A stretch of 64,000 bases of DNA. Source: Halobaculum halobium (GTDB lineage Archaea; Halobacteriota; Halobacteria; Halobacteriales; Haloferacaceae). The translations under genes were made by a program, and so were the position numbers. Positions within the stretch are counted from its first letter, which is position 1. The number at the start of each line of letters is the position of its first letter. The stretch covers positions 372,001 to 436,000 of the forward strand of contig NZ_CP126159.1 in NCBI RefSeq assembly GCF_030127145.1, in the 5' to 3' direction. This document shows, piece by piece, positions 9,091-17,766 of this stretch. The notes under the pieces are model-generated. The model saw only the letters and a list, made by a program, of their open reading frames with translations. It had not been told where the DNA came from and did not search any database.

Positions 9091-10151
9091 ACCCGTTACT
9101 CGTCACATCGACCGCTGAGAGCACCGGCAAGACGGCAGTCACCCTCGCGCTTGCGCGAATCTCCGCCGACCGCGGACGCGAGGTCGGCTACATGAAACCG
9201 AAGGGAACGCGCCTCCAGAGCGTCGTCGGCAAGACGCTCGACGAGGACCCCATGCTCGCGCGCGAACTGCTCGGCACCGACGCCGAGATGCACGAGATGG
9301 AGCCGATCGTCTACTCGCCCACGTTCATCGAAGGGGCCATCCGCGGCCGCGAGAACGCCGACGAACTCCGCGAGCGCATCGCGGAAGCGTACGACGACCT
9401 CGCCGAGGACGCCGACGCAATGTTCGTCGAGGGCGGCGGCAACGTCCGCACCGGCGGCGTCGTCGACCTCACCGACCCCGAGGTGGCCGAGGTCCTCGAC
9501 GCCGACGTGCTGCTGGTCAGCGACTACGAGGAGCCCGGCGACGTGGATGACTTACTGGCGGCCGTCAACGACGTGGGCGACCGCCTCGCAGGCGTCCTGT
9601 TCAACCGCGTCGACGACGCCGTGTACGACGACGTCGACCAGGACGTGATCCCGTTTCTCAGGAACCGCGGTGTCGACACGATCGGCGCGCTTCCGCGGAG
9701 CCCGGAACTCGCCGGCGTGACGGTGTCCGCGCTCGCGGACGAACTCGGCGCGGAAGTGCTCGTCGAGGGCGACTCCGATGCGCTCGTCCAGCGGTTCACC
9801 GTCGGCGCGATGGGCGCCGAAGAGGCGCTGCGTCACTTCCGGCGCGCCCGCGACGCCGCGGTTATCACCGGCGGCGACCGGAGCGACATCGCCACGGCCG
9901 CCGTCGAGGCCAACAGCGTCCGGTGTCTCGTCCTCACCGGCGGGCATCGGCCCTCTGGATCCGTGCTCGGGAAGGCGAAGGAGGCCGGTTTGCCGGTCTT
10001 GTCAGTGGCTGGTGATACACTCACCACCGTCGACCGCGCGGAAGACGTGGTTCGGAGCGGTCGGACCCGCGACGGGCGGACGGTCGAAGTGATGCGCGAA
10101 TTGCTGGAGACGCATGCGGATGTCGATGCGGTCCTCGGGACGGACGACTGA
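9087..10151 (+). CDS. Phosphotransacetylase-like protein (BioD-type P-loop + DRTGG domain)
   Basis: 354 residues. The N-terminus has a BioD/CobQ-like P-loop (TSTAESTGKTAVTLALA, residues 5-21), and the C-terminal half from about 215 resembles a DRTGG domain (ITGGDRSDIATAAVEAN). This combination matches the N-terminal, non-catalytic half of long bacterial phosphotransacetylases; the catalytic PTA_PTB domain is absent. Its 4-nt overlap with the acetate-CoA ligase gene points to acetate/acetyl-CoA metabolism, as a nucleotide-binding regulator or partner of the ligase. That role is inferred from context. Confidence 0.85.
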   Translation: MNPLLVTSTAESTGKTAVTLALARISADRGREVGYMKPKGTRLQSVVGKTLDEDPMLARELLGTDAEMHEMEPIVYSPTFIEGAIRGRENADELRERIAEAYDDLAEDADAMFVEGGGNVRTGGVVDLTDPEVAEVLDADVLLVSDYEEPGDVDDLLAAVNDVGDRLAGVLFNRVDDAVYDDVDQDVIPFLRNRGVDTIGALPRSPELAGVTVSALADELGAEVLVEGDSDALVQRFTVGAMGAEEALRHFRRARDAAVITGGDRSDIATAAVEANSVRCLVLTGGHRPSGSVLGKAKEAGLPVLSVAGDTLTTVDRAEDVVRSGRTRDGRTVEVMRELLETHADVDAVLGTDD

Positions 10152-10260
10152 GCCGGGCGGAACCTGCGGTTCGCGCGCGCGGACATCTGACCGGGGGACT
10201 CACCCGGCACCGAAGGAACGCGTTCGACCGCTTCCGTCGACCCCGTCCGTGAGTCCGACC

Positions 10261-10578
10261 CTACTCGACGACCAGTTGCGGCTCGCCGCGCTCGGTAATC
10301 GACCCTGCGCCGGTCCGCGTGACCACCACCCGTCCGTTGCTCCCGACGAAGACCTCACAGCCCGCCCAGGTGAACTCCACCTCGATGGCCGTCGGGTGCG
10401 CCCCCGCCTCGGCGCTCTCACAGAGCCGTTCGAGCGCGTCTGCGTCGACAGCGTCGTACAGCGGCGGCTCAAGTTCTGTCGGGGCGACGCCTCGGGCGTC
10501 GGCCACGGCGAAGATGACGGTTTCACTGACGGACTGTTCCTCGGTCGTACGGACGACAGTGCCTGCCTCGTATTCCAT
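10261..10578 (-). CDS. HalOD1 output-domain protein
   Basis: 105-residue stand-alone protein of the haloarchaeal HalOD1 type. It shows the family pattern SETVIFAVADARGVAPTELE, then PPLYDAVDADALERLC, and a C-terminal beta segment GRVVVTRTGAG. HalOD1 modules are proposed outputs of haloarchaeal signalling; the biochemical role is not established. A TATA-like element about 26 nt before the ATG suggests leaderless transcription. It lies downstream of the large PAS/GAF regulator on the same strand, so a functional link is possible. Confidence 0.85.
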   Translation of the reverse strand: MEYEAGTVVRTTEEQSVSETVIFAVADARGVAPTELEPPLYDAVDADALERLCESAEAGAHPTAIEVEFTWAGCEVFVGSNGRVVVTRTGAGSITERGEPQLVVE

Positions 10579-10601
10579 GACTACCCCGACGGAGTGGACG
10601 G

Positions 10602-10607
10602 TAAAAG
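10602..10607 (-). promoter_or_regulatory. TATA-like box for the HalOD1 gene
   Basis: On the minus strand CTTTTA lies about 26 nt upstream of the ATG at 10578, the spacing expected for an archaeal promoter driving a leaderless mRNA. Seen by eye only. Confidence 0.4.
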
Positions 10608-10648
10608 AGCGTCTAGCTAGGTGTATAGCCCCGTGCGGTCGTGGCGGG

Positions 10649-10664
10649 TACGTGTATTCACGTA
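10649..10664. other. Perfect inverted repeat TACGTG-tatt-CACGTA
   Basis: Six-base arms around a 4-base loop, lying between the end of the PAS/GAF regulator gene and the HalOD1 gene, both read on the minus strand. It could be a terminator hairpin for the first or an operator for the second. No T-run follows it. Confidence 0.4.
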
Positions 10665-10686
10665 GGGGAGACGTGCTCGCGTATTG

Positions 10687-13212
10687 TCACTCGACCGAGG
10701 CGGAGCCACCGTCGAGGAGCATGGTGAGGAGTTTGCGCTGAGACGCGCGGAGATGGCGATTGACCGTCGGCTGTGAGACGTCCAGCGAGTCGGCGACTTC
10801 CTGTCCAGTGCTCTCGCGGGGCCACTCGAAGAACCCCCGGAGAAATGCGACGCGCAGCACCTCGAGTTGTCGCTCCGTCAGGCGCTTCTCGAACGCACCG
10901 CGCAGTTCGGTCGGGGTCCGCGCGGGTCGGTCCCGGTCCGTCTTCGACACCAGTTCGGCGTCGTCGAAGCGCGACCGGACGAATTCCACGAATCCTCCGG
11001 GGTCTGCCTCGTCAGGAATCTCCACCTCGACGCGGATCTCCTCGGCAGTGACCCGGACCGAGCGGACCTTCGCGCCGCGCTCGACGATAGGGGACAGGGC
11101 GGTTGGCCCTTGCACGACCGCTTCGAAGAGCGTGCTGTCCTCGCGATGGGCGACGAGTTCCACTTGATCGACGGCAACGGACCCCTCGAACGCCGCTTGG
11201 AACTCGTCGGGGTCTACCGACCGAGCGAGGACGTACAGCCGCGTCGTGCCGCCCGTCTCCGGCACGACTCCCTCGACCTCGATCGGCCCGCCCGCTTCCC
11301 GGGAGAATCGCTGGAGGACGTCGTTTTCACCGTCGAGGCGAAAGCCAAGTTCGGTCCTGGTGTCCGCCAGGAGCGCGCGCTTCGTCGTCACCGCCTCGAT
11401 CGCGTTCGCGATCGTTTCGCCGAGCTCTGAGAACACGGACTCCATCCCCTCGAACGCACCAGCATCGGTCCCGTAGACGGTAAGGACGCCGTGGGTGATA
11501 TCATCGTGCTCGAGCGGGACGGCGAGGACGGACCGGTACTCACGCGAGAGAGCCGCCTTGCGCCACCGCTCGCCTCCGAGGTCGCTCCCTACGTCCGACA
11601 CGGTCGTTAACTCTCCGTCCATCGCCGCGCGAGCGGACGGCTCTACGGGCCCGTCGAGCGACAGGTCGAGATCGTCGAGGTACTGGGCTCCATCTCCGGA
11701 CCATCCTCGCGGACGCACCACGTCGTCGTTCGGGTCGGACTCGCCGACCCAGGCGAACGCGATCCGGTCGGCGTCGACGAGGCGGTCGCAGACCGCACTG
11801 TCGATCTCGTCGGTCGACTCGGCCTCGACGAGGGCTTGGTCGATCTCTCTGATGATCGCGTTCACTCTGTCGAGGCGGCGCAGCTGCCTGTTCTGTCGTT
11901 CGAGCCGCCTATCCCGGTCGCGAATGGTCTCCTCTCGGTCGAGCCGAGACAGCGCTTCCTCCGCGCTGGCGGCCAGGAGGCCAACGAGCGTCTCTCGTTC
12001 CTCGTCGATGGCGCGAGGGTCTGCGGTGGCAACCACGAACACGCCGTGGTCGCCCAGCGGAACGCACAGTCCGCTGTCGATCGGCAGGTCGGCCCCCGAT
12101 CCCACGCCGTGGCCCCCATCTCCGCCGCCGTCGCAGTCGATCAGCGCCTCTTGGTCGTCGATGAACACGCGCCACGGGACGCCACCGGCGTCCGGCTCAA
12201 CCGTGGGCCAGTCGTGCGTGACAGCGAGATCCCCTGCCGAGGAGGCGCTGGGCCGGAGGACGTTCTCTGCCGGGTCGAACAGGTAGATTGCGGCGCCGTC
12301 CAGTTCGATGACGTCAGTCGCGGTCTCTGCGATGAGTTCGGCGACCTTCGACTCCGTGTCCGCTGTCAGCAGCTCCCGCGTCGAGTTGTGCAACGCGGTG
12401 AGCGTTTCCTCGTAGCGCTTCCGGTCTGAGATGTCGCGAACGACGCCCAGCTGTCCGTACCGGCCGTCAGCGAAGGGGTACAACGAGAACTTCGTCTCGA
12501 TGGGAATGGTACCGCCGTCCTTCGTCGCGATCGACGAGACGATCGTCCGCGTCTCGTCACCGGTCTCCAGCAGTTCCGCGCTCAACTCAGCCGCCTTCTG
12601 CAACAGGTCCTCAGTGGCAAGCAGCGATGCGTGCGATCCGATCAGCTCCTCTCGCGAGAACCCCGTCATCGAGACGACGGCCTCGTTGACGTTCACGACG
12701 GTGAAGTTTTCGTCGAGAACGTAGATCCCGTCGTCGGTCGTCTCGACGATCCGCTCGTACTTTTCCAGTTCACGTTTGCGTTCGCGGCGTCGGGAGACAT
12801 CGCGCACGGTCCCGACGAGGAACTCGTCGCCCCGGCGTTCGAGTGCGGTCAGCGAGACCGAGAGCCACCGGCGTTCGGCGTCGCCGTCGATCACCGGCAC
12901 GTCGAACGTATTTCCGTCGAGCGCCTCGGCGGTGCCCCAACTGAAGAAGTCGACGAGCCGTCGGTACTTCGGGAACGCCTCCGGAACGTACGTCGACAGC
13001 GATTCCCCGACGACGTCGGCCGCCGAATCACCCACGAGGCGCTCCACGTCCGGGCTGGCGTAAGCGACGGTCCCCTCCTCGTCGACCAGGACGACGGTGT
13101 CGTCGATAGCCTCCACGATCGTTCGGAAGAACGGTTCGTCGGCGTTTCGGACGCGACTCCAGTCAGGGGAATCCCCGTTTTCGCTTCGGCCGGCGAAATC
13201 GCCGTCAGTCAT
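10687..13212 (-). CDS. PAS-PAS-GAF-GAF sensor / bacterio-opsin-activator-type HTH regulator
   Basis: 841 residues from the ATG at 13212 (MTDGDFAGRSENG); an upstream in-frame start at 13239 is less likely. Two PAS domains occupy about residues 20-265 (VVLVDEEGTVAYASPDVERL; GIYVLDENFTVVNVNEAV), followed by two GAF-like domains (about 270-430 and 455-600). A BAT linker domain comes next. The C-terminal HTH_10 helix-turn-helix (LTERQLEVLRVAFLRGFFEWP ... DVSQPTVNRHLR) occupies about 775-840. The architecture matches Bat and its paralogues, sensor-regulators that respond to light, oxygen or redox and act directly on DNA. The co-directional terpene-synthase-like gene sits 75 nt upstream, so this protein may regulate it. 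Confidence 0.93.
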   Translation of the reverse strand: MTDGDFAGRSENGDSPDWSRVRNADEPFFRTIVEAIDDTVVLVDEEGTVAYASPDVERLVGDSAADVVGESLSTYVPEAFPKYRRLVDFFSWGTAEALDGNTFDVPVIDGDAERRWLSVSLTALERRGDEFLVGTVRDVSRRRERKRELEKYERIVETTDDGIYVLDENFTVVNVNEAVVSMTGFSREELIGSHASLLATEDLLQKAAELSAELLETGDETRTIVSSIATKDGGTIPIETKFSLYPFADGRYGQLGVVRDISDRKRYEETLTALHNSTRELLTADTESKVAELIAETATDVIELDGAAIYLFDPAENVLRPSASSAGDLAVTHDWPTVEPDAGGVPWRVFIDDQEALIDCDGGGDGGHGVGSGADLPIDSGLCVPLGDHGVFVVATADPRAIDEERETLVGLLAASAEEALSRLDREETIRDRDRRLERQNRQLRRLDRVNAIIREIDQALVEAESTDEIDSAVCDRLVDADRIAFAWVGESDPNDDVVRPRGWSGDGAQYLDDLDLSLDGPVEPSARAAMDGELTTVSDVGSDLGGERWRKAALSREYRSVLAVPLEHDDITHGVLTVYGTDAGAFEGMESVFSELGETIANAIEAVTTKRALLADTRTELGFRLDGENDVLQRFSREAGGPIEVEGVVPETGGTTRLYVLARSVDPDEFQAAFEGSVAVDQVELVAHREDSTLFEAVVQGPTALSPIVERGAKVRSVRVTAEEIRVEVEIPDEADPGGFVEFVRSRFDDAELVSKTDRDRPARTPTELRGAFEKRLTERQLEVLRVAFLRGFFEWPRESTGQEVADSLDVSQPTVNRHLRASQRKLLTMLLDGGSASVE

Positions 13213-13286
13213 TACGTGAACCGATTCGGGTCGGTTCAAAAACGTATTCTCGCGTTGGTGCCCGCTTGGTTACCGAGATGCGTCCG

Positions 13287-14270
13287 TCACTTGTACCCCT
13301 CGCTGGCCATGTGGTGGTTCATCACCGTCTCCATCCCGTTGACGAGCGCGCCGAGGTCGACGCTCTCGGCTTCAAGATCGCGATTCTCGACGTGTCGGCG
13401 GAGCCGCTCCCACTCGGAGAGGAACCGCTCTTCGATCCGGTAGGCTCTGATCCGGTCGGTGACCGACGCGTCGTCGCCTCCGGCCGCTTCTAATTCCTCC
13501 AGCGTGATGAGGTCGTTCTGGAGCGCATACACCACGATCCCGGCCGTGTAGTCTCCCTCGTTGATCTCGCGCTCCCACGTGGTGAGCCAATTACCGATGC
13601 GGGCCATCTTCTGGAGGTCCCACAGCTGTTCGCGAACCACACCTAAGTCCGCCGACTCGAACGACGGCGAGTACATGAGGTCGAGGTCCGCGTACGGGAA
13701 CATCACCATGTTGTGCGAGTCGTAGTGCTGGGCCCCGTTGAGATTCGCCATCGAAACGTTGTCGTTGAGGATCCGGGAGTAGTCCATCGCGTTGAGCGAC
13801 TGGCGGAGGTCGTACCGGAACACGTCTTCGAACTCTTCGAATCGAGGCGCCTCGGCGATCATCCCTTCGAACTCGTTCCAGAGTTGGCGGGCGAACGCGA
13901 CGGCCTCCGCGTCCGCGTCACGACACGGCTCAGCCGTCGACTCGTCGGCCCAGACGATAGAGCGGTAAATCTGTTCAAAAGCGCGCGAGTCCTCGTTACA
14001 CTCGGCGAGGTCGTCAAGGAAGGTGATAAACACGGTAAATATCGTCTTACGTGTGCGCACCTCGCTCGCGTGGCGCTGCGGAACCGACGACAGCGTGAAG
14101 GACGGAAGCAGGCGGTAAATCCACTTCCAGACGAACCGGTCGCGCTCGCCCCCGGCCGCCTCGTACGCCTCCACGACGTCGAGGACGCGTTCCGGGAGCG
14201 TGACCGCTGCGATAGACTCAGCATACTGCCGGCCTGATGAGGGCGCGGACAACATCGGTCGCGAGGACAT
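13287..14270 (-). CDS. Class I terpene-synthase-like protein
   Basis: 327 residues, the usual size of a single-domain class I terpene cyclase. The aspartate-rich metal motif DDLAE (D86, D87, E90) follows the hydrophobic helix TIFTVFITFL. An NSE-type second metal motif is visible as N227-x3-T231-x3-E235 (NWLTTWERE), preceded by the typical QKMARIG. The 141-residue spacing between the motifs agrees with microbial sesquiterpene cyclases. The expected reaction is ionisation of an isoprenyl diphosphate with three Mg ions, then cyclisation; substrate and product are unknown. Upstream is a 540-nt gap, and downstream is a bacterio-opsin-activator-type regulator. The call rests on motifs and spacing only. 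Confidence 0.72.
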   Translation of the reverse strand: MSSRPMLSAPSSGRQYAESIAAVTLPERVLDVVEAYEAAGGERDRFVWKWIYRLLPSFTLSSVPQRHASEVRTRKTIFTVFITFLDDLAECNEDSRAFEQIYRSIVWADESTAEPCRDADAEAVAFARQLWNEFEGMIAEAPRFEEFEDVFRYDLRQSLNAMDYSRILNDNVSMANLNGAQHYDSHNMVMFPYADLDLMYSPSFESADLGVVREQLWDLQKMARIGNWLTTWEREINEGDYTAGIVVYALQNDLITLEELEAAGGDDASVTDRIRAYRIEERFLSEWERLRRHVENRDLEAESVDLGALVNGMETVMNHHMASEGYK

Positions 14271-14814
14271 TATCGCACCCCACTCGGTCGCAAGACGCGT
14301 TCGACGCTCGCCGTTCGGCCGGTTCGTCTGTCGTCAGTCCTCGATGTGACTCGCTGGAGTGTGGCCGCGAATCCGAAGCCGTGCTGGCTCACTCTCCTCG
14401 AACTAGCTCCCCCTTCTCCAACCGTTATTAGCCCCATACCTCCGAAAGGAGACCTTACCAGAATGAATGTTTCTCCGGATTTACGACGAGTAGTTACCAG
14501 CTGGACACAGAATATCACTCGACGGTTCAGGAGGAATATGGGCGATCGATCCCGATATACAGTACCCCTACCCGGGTATAATCAAGTCTTACTTGGGTAC
14601 TGTGGGGGGTGTCATCGGGTCGGCCCACGTCACTCGCGTCCTCACCACCTCCAGCCGCTGAGATTCGCGACCCTCCGGACGACCGGTCGCGTCGGAACGC
14701 GCGCTCCTCTGGACCGACCGTACGGCGCTCGGACATCCCCGACTCGGTGGAAAGTCAGGGTCGGCTATCACGGTGTGCCAATCGAACGGTCAAAAACTGT
14801 GAAAGGGGACGTCG
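14271..14814. other. Intergenic region containing an inverted-repeat element
   Basis: About 540 bases upstream of the terpene-synthase-like gene and downstream of DoxX, without a credible coding frame. It contains locally A/T-richer sequence and the inverted repeat at 14560-14602. It probably carries the promoter of the terpene-synthase-like gene. Confidence 0.5.
14560..14602. promoter_or_regulatory. Inverted repeat CAGTACCC ... GGGTACTG with nested palindrome
   Basis: CAGTACCC (14560-14567) is matched exactly by GGGTACTG (14595-14602). Between them lies the perfect palindrome TACCCGGGTA (14569-14578) and an A/T-rich segment. Related TACCC/GGGTA units recur within about 40 bases, as expected of a repressor or activator binding region. 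Confidence 0.4.
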
Positions 14815-15369
14815 TCAGCCGAGCAGGTACCGCATCCACGGGTACCGCTCGATGAGTGTCTCTCCGCCGAGGTCGTACCCCTCGATGTACTGGTCGATGC
14901 CGATGATCCGTCCGGCGCCGAACGCGGCGACCGAGAGGAACACGAGCATGTACGCGAAGTCGCCGTTGATGTACCCGTGGGAGATGTCCCAGTTGCCGAG
15001 GTAGAACAACAGCATCATGAACGCGCCAAAGAACGCCGCCAGCCGGGTGAATCCGCCGACGATCACGCCGAGCCCGATGAGCACCTCTCCCCACGGCACG
15101 GCCACGTTGACGAAGTCGACGAACCAGCCCGTACTCCCCATCGTAACGAATAGATCGGCGACGGGGCTCCCGTTCGCAGGCGGCGCGTTCTGGAGGTAGC
15201 CAGCGGCGCTGAAGCTGCCCGATAGCACCTTGTCGAGGCCGCTCTGGAAGAACGCCAGCCCGATCATCAGTCTGAGCGCGAGGATGAACCAAACGCTCAG
15301 CGTATGCAGTTTGCCTTCGGCGGTGAAGCCGCCGATCGTACTTCGGAGTGTGATCTCTTGCGTTGACAT
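14815..15369 (-). CDS. DoxX-family membrane protein
   Basis: 184 residues from the ATG at 15369 (MSTQEITLRSTIGG) with about four transmembrane helices. Typical DoxX features include LRLMIGLAFFQSGLDKVLSG at the first helix and PWGEVLIGLGVIVGGFTRLA in the middle. The family includes thiosulfate:quinone oxidoreductase subunits and many uncharacterised membrane proteins, so a redox role cannot be assigned. The start is fixed by a TATA box at 15393-15400, which puts transcription initiation at or next to the ATG. Longer upstream starts would precede this promoter and are rejected. Confidence 0.9.
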   Translation of the reverse strand: MSTQEITLRSTIGGFTAEGKLHTLSVWFILALRLMIGLAFFQSGLDKVLSGSFSAAGYLQNAPPANGSPVADLFVTMGSTGWFVDFVNVAVPWGEVLIGLGVIVGGFTRLAAFFGAFMMLLFYLGNWDISHGYINGDFAYMLVFLSVAAFGAGRIIGIDQYIEGYDLGGETLIERYPWMRYLLG

Positions 15370-15392
15370 CGCATTTCCGGTATCGACAACAT

Positions 15393-15400
15393 TATTTAAA
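15393..15400 (-). promoter_or_regulatory. TATA box of the DoxX gene (leaderless)
   Basis: TTTAAATA on the minus strand, centred about 27 nt upstream of the ATG at 15369. It closely matches the haloarchaeal TATA consensus and stands out in GC-rich surroundings. Confidence 0.65.
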
Positions 15401-15613
15401 CCTTTTTGCCGGGTCCGTTTCGATCCCGACGAGGACACGTGTCCGATGCCGAGTCACTGACCGAGAGAACGGCTTTGAAGCCGCCGATTCTGTACGGTCT
15501 CCCGCACGCGAGGGCCACTGGACGACCGGCGGGCGGTGGCCGGAGACGGATACGGTTCCCAACCCGCTGGACCCGGGGGTGAAGTTCTTCGCGTCCCGCT
15601 GCGATCGGGGTGT

Positions 15614-16291
15614 ATGGACCACGACATTACGTCCCGTCCGTCGTTCGCCCTGCTGACCGTCTCGCTTGACAGCGGGGAGGCGGTCCGCGCGGAGTCGGGC
15701 GCGATGGTGAGCCACGACCGCGGTGTCGACATTGAGACCAACGCGACCGGCGGCTTCCTGAAATCGGTTCGGCGCGCGTTTGGCGGCGAGAGCTTCTTCC
15801 AGAACACCTTCACCGCGACGGAAGCCGGCGACGTGCAGTTCGCGCCGCCGCTTCCGGGCGACATCGACCACTTCGAACTGCGCGGGGAGACGGTGTATGT
15901 GCAGTCCGGGTCGTACCTCGCGGGCGGCGCAGCGCTCGACGTCGACACGGATTTCGGCGGCGCTCGGACGTTCTTCGGCGGCGAGGGGTTGTTTCTCCTG
16001 CGCGTCTCTGGCGACGGTCCGCTGTTCGTGTCGAGCTACGGCGCCATCGAAGCGGTCGATCTCGACGACCGGGACTCCTTCATCGTCGACACGGGCCACG
16101 TCGTCGCCTTCGAGGAGACGGCCGAGTTCACGGTTCGCCGCGTCGGCGGGTTACGGTCGACGCTCGCGAGCGGCGAAGGGCTCGTGTGCGAGTTCACCGG
16201 ATCGGGGACCGTCTGGCTCCAGTCCCGCAGCCAGGACGCGTTCCTCTCGTGGCTCCTGCCGAAGCTCCCGACGCGGTCGTCTTCGGCCTGA
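15614..16291 (+). CDS. AIM24 / TIGR00266-family protein
   Basis: 225 residues starting MDHDITSRPSFALL. The all-beta AIM24 fold is recognisable from repeated Gly-rich strand segments (ESGAMVSHDRGVDIET, GGESFFQNTFTA, GETVYVQSGSYLAGG, GEGLFLLRVSGDGPLFVSSYG). Bacterial and archaeal members are soluble proteins of unknown function named after a yeast mitochondrial protein. The gene is divergent from doxX (245 nt apart) and about 100 nt before the TIGR00341 gene. No catalytic residues are known for the family. Confidence 0.9.
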   Translation: MDHDITSRPSFALLTVSLDSGEAVRAESGAMVSHDRGVDIETNATGGFLKSVRRAFGGESFFQNTFTATEAGDVQFAPPLPGDIDHFELRGETVYVQSGSYLAGGAALDVDTDFGGARTFFGGEGLFLLRVSGDGPLFVSSYGAIEAVDLDDRDSFIVDTGHVVAFEETAEFTVRRVGGLRSTLASGEGLVCEFTGSGTVWLQSRSQDAFLSWLLPKLPTRSSSA

Positions 16292-16387
16292 CGGGCGGTG
16301 ACTCGCGTTTGGGAGGACACTTGACGCGTCACAGGACCGTGGGAACCCCCGCCCGAGCTAACCACTGCGGGACGCGAAGCCGTCGAC

Positions 16388-17728
16388 ATGCGACTGATTC
16401 GGACGCTCGTGTCCGTTGACGCCGTCAGCGACGTGGAAGCGGTTCTCGACGGGTATGACATCGACCACGTCGTCGTCAGCGAAGCGAGCGACCGCAAGGC
16501 GAGCGTGCTCGTGGAGTTCCCCGTCCCCCCGCAAGCCGTCGAGACCGTGCTCGACGAACTCCGTGAGATCGAGGCCAGCGAGGACGCGTACACGGTCGTC
16601 ACCAGCGCGGAATCGGTGTTCGCACCCCACGTTGACGAGCTGGAGGCGCGGTTCGTCACGGGCACGGAGGAAGACGACGCGATCGCCACCGAAGAAGTAC
16701 GCGCGACCGCGCTGGACTTGACACCGAGTCCGGCGACGTACTACTCGATGACGGCCCTGAGCGCGCTCGTCGCGACGGCGGGACTGCTGCTCGACTCTCC
16801 GGCGGTCGTCGTCGGGTCGATGGTCATCGCGCCGTTTGTGGGCTCTGCACTCACCGCCAGCGTAGGAACCGTCCTCGACGAGCGCGACATGCTGTGGGAA
16901 GGGCTGAAAACGCAACTGCTCGGACTCGTGCTCGCGATCGCAGCGGCGACCGCCTTCAGCGCCGGGCTGCGATACGCGACGGTGATTCCGCCGGCGTTGG
17001 ACGTGACGACAACCCAGCAGATCGCCAGCCGGATCTCTCCCGGCCTGCTCTCGCTCGTTGTCGGGGCCTGCGCGGGCGCCGCCGGCGCGTTCGGTCTCGC
17101 CACGGGGGTGTCGGTCGCGCTCGTCGGGGTGATGGTTGCCGCCGCGTTGGTGCCCGCGGCCGCCGCCGTCGGCATCGGCATCGCGTGGAACGTCCCCGGC
17201 GTCGCGCTGGGCGCGTTTCTGCTGCTCGTGTTGAACGTCGTCGCGATCCACCTGTCGGCGGCGGCGGTGCTGTGGTACCTCGGCTACCGCCCCGACCGGT
17301 CGACCGCAGGCGGCGACACCGCCGTCGGTAGCACTCCTCGATACGCCTCGGCGGCGATACTCGGCGTCGTTCTCGCCGCGACGCTCTTGGCCAGCGGCGG
17401 GCTCGTGGGCGCGCAGATCGGCTTCGAGCGCCAGGCCAACGACGCCGCCGGCGACGCGCTCGACGCCGAGGCGTACGCCGACCTGGAACTCGTCTCAGTC
17501 TCGTCGGCGTTCCGGCTTCGCGGCCCGATAGCGAGCGGCGACGTACAGCGGGTGACGGTCGTCGTCGCGCGGCCCGCAGACCAACCGTATCCGGCGTTGA
17601 GTCGGACGATCGCCGACCGACTCGAACGCGATACCGACAGAGAGGTGGCGGTCACCGTCGAGTTTGTCGAACGCCAGACGACCACGCCCGAACCGTCGAC
17701 GGCGGTCGACTCGGCGGGGTCGGGGTGA
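16388..17728 (+). CDS. TIGR00341 / DUF389 membrane protein
   Basis: 446 residues with a soluble ferredoxin-like N-terminal region (residues 1-110, starting MRLIRTLVSVD). A block of hydrophobic helices follows from about 117 to 340, beginning YYSMTALSALVATAGLLLDS and including VVVGSMVIAPFVGSALTA, the DUF389 hallmark. A soluble tail follows. Function is unknown; a channel or transporter role has been suggested for the family. It ends immediately before the histidine-kinase reading frame, so the two are probably co-transcribed. Confidence 0.9.
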   Translation: MRLIRTLVSVDAVSDVEAVLDGYDIDHVVVSEASDRKASVLVEFPVPPQAVETVLDELREIEASEDAYTVVTSAESVFAPHVDELEARFVTGTEEDDAIATEEVRATALDLTPSPATYYSMTALSALVATAGLLLDSPAVVVGSMVIAPFVGSALTASVGTVLDERDMLWEGLKTQLLGLVLAIAAATAFSAGLRYATVIPPALDVTTTQQIASRISPGLLSLVVGACAGAAGAFGLATGVSVALVGVMVAAALVPAAAAVGIGIAWNVPGVALGAFLLLVLNVVAIHLSAAAVLWYLGYRPDRSTAGGDTAVGSTPRYASAAILGVVLAATLLASGGLVGAQIGFERQANDAAGDALDAEAYADLELVSVSSAFRLRGPIASGDVQRVTVVVARPADQPYPALSRTIADRLERDTDREVAVTVEFVERQTTTPEPSTAVDSAGSG

Positions 17729-17766
17729 CGCCCAGTATTAACACGATCGCCGCAGAACGGTCACCG

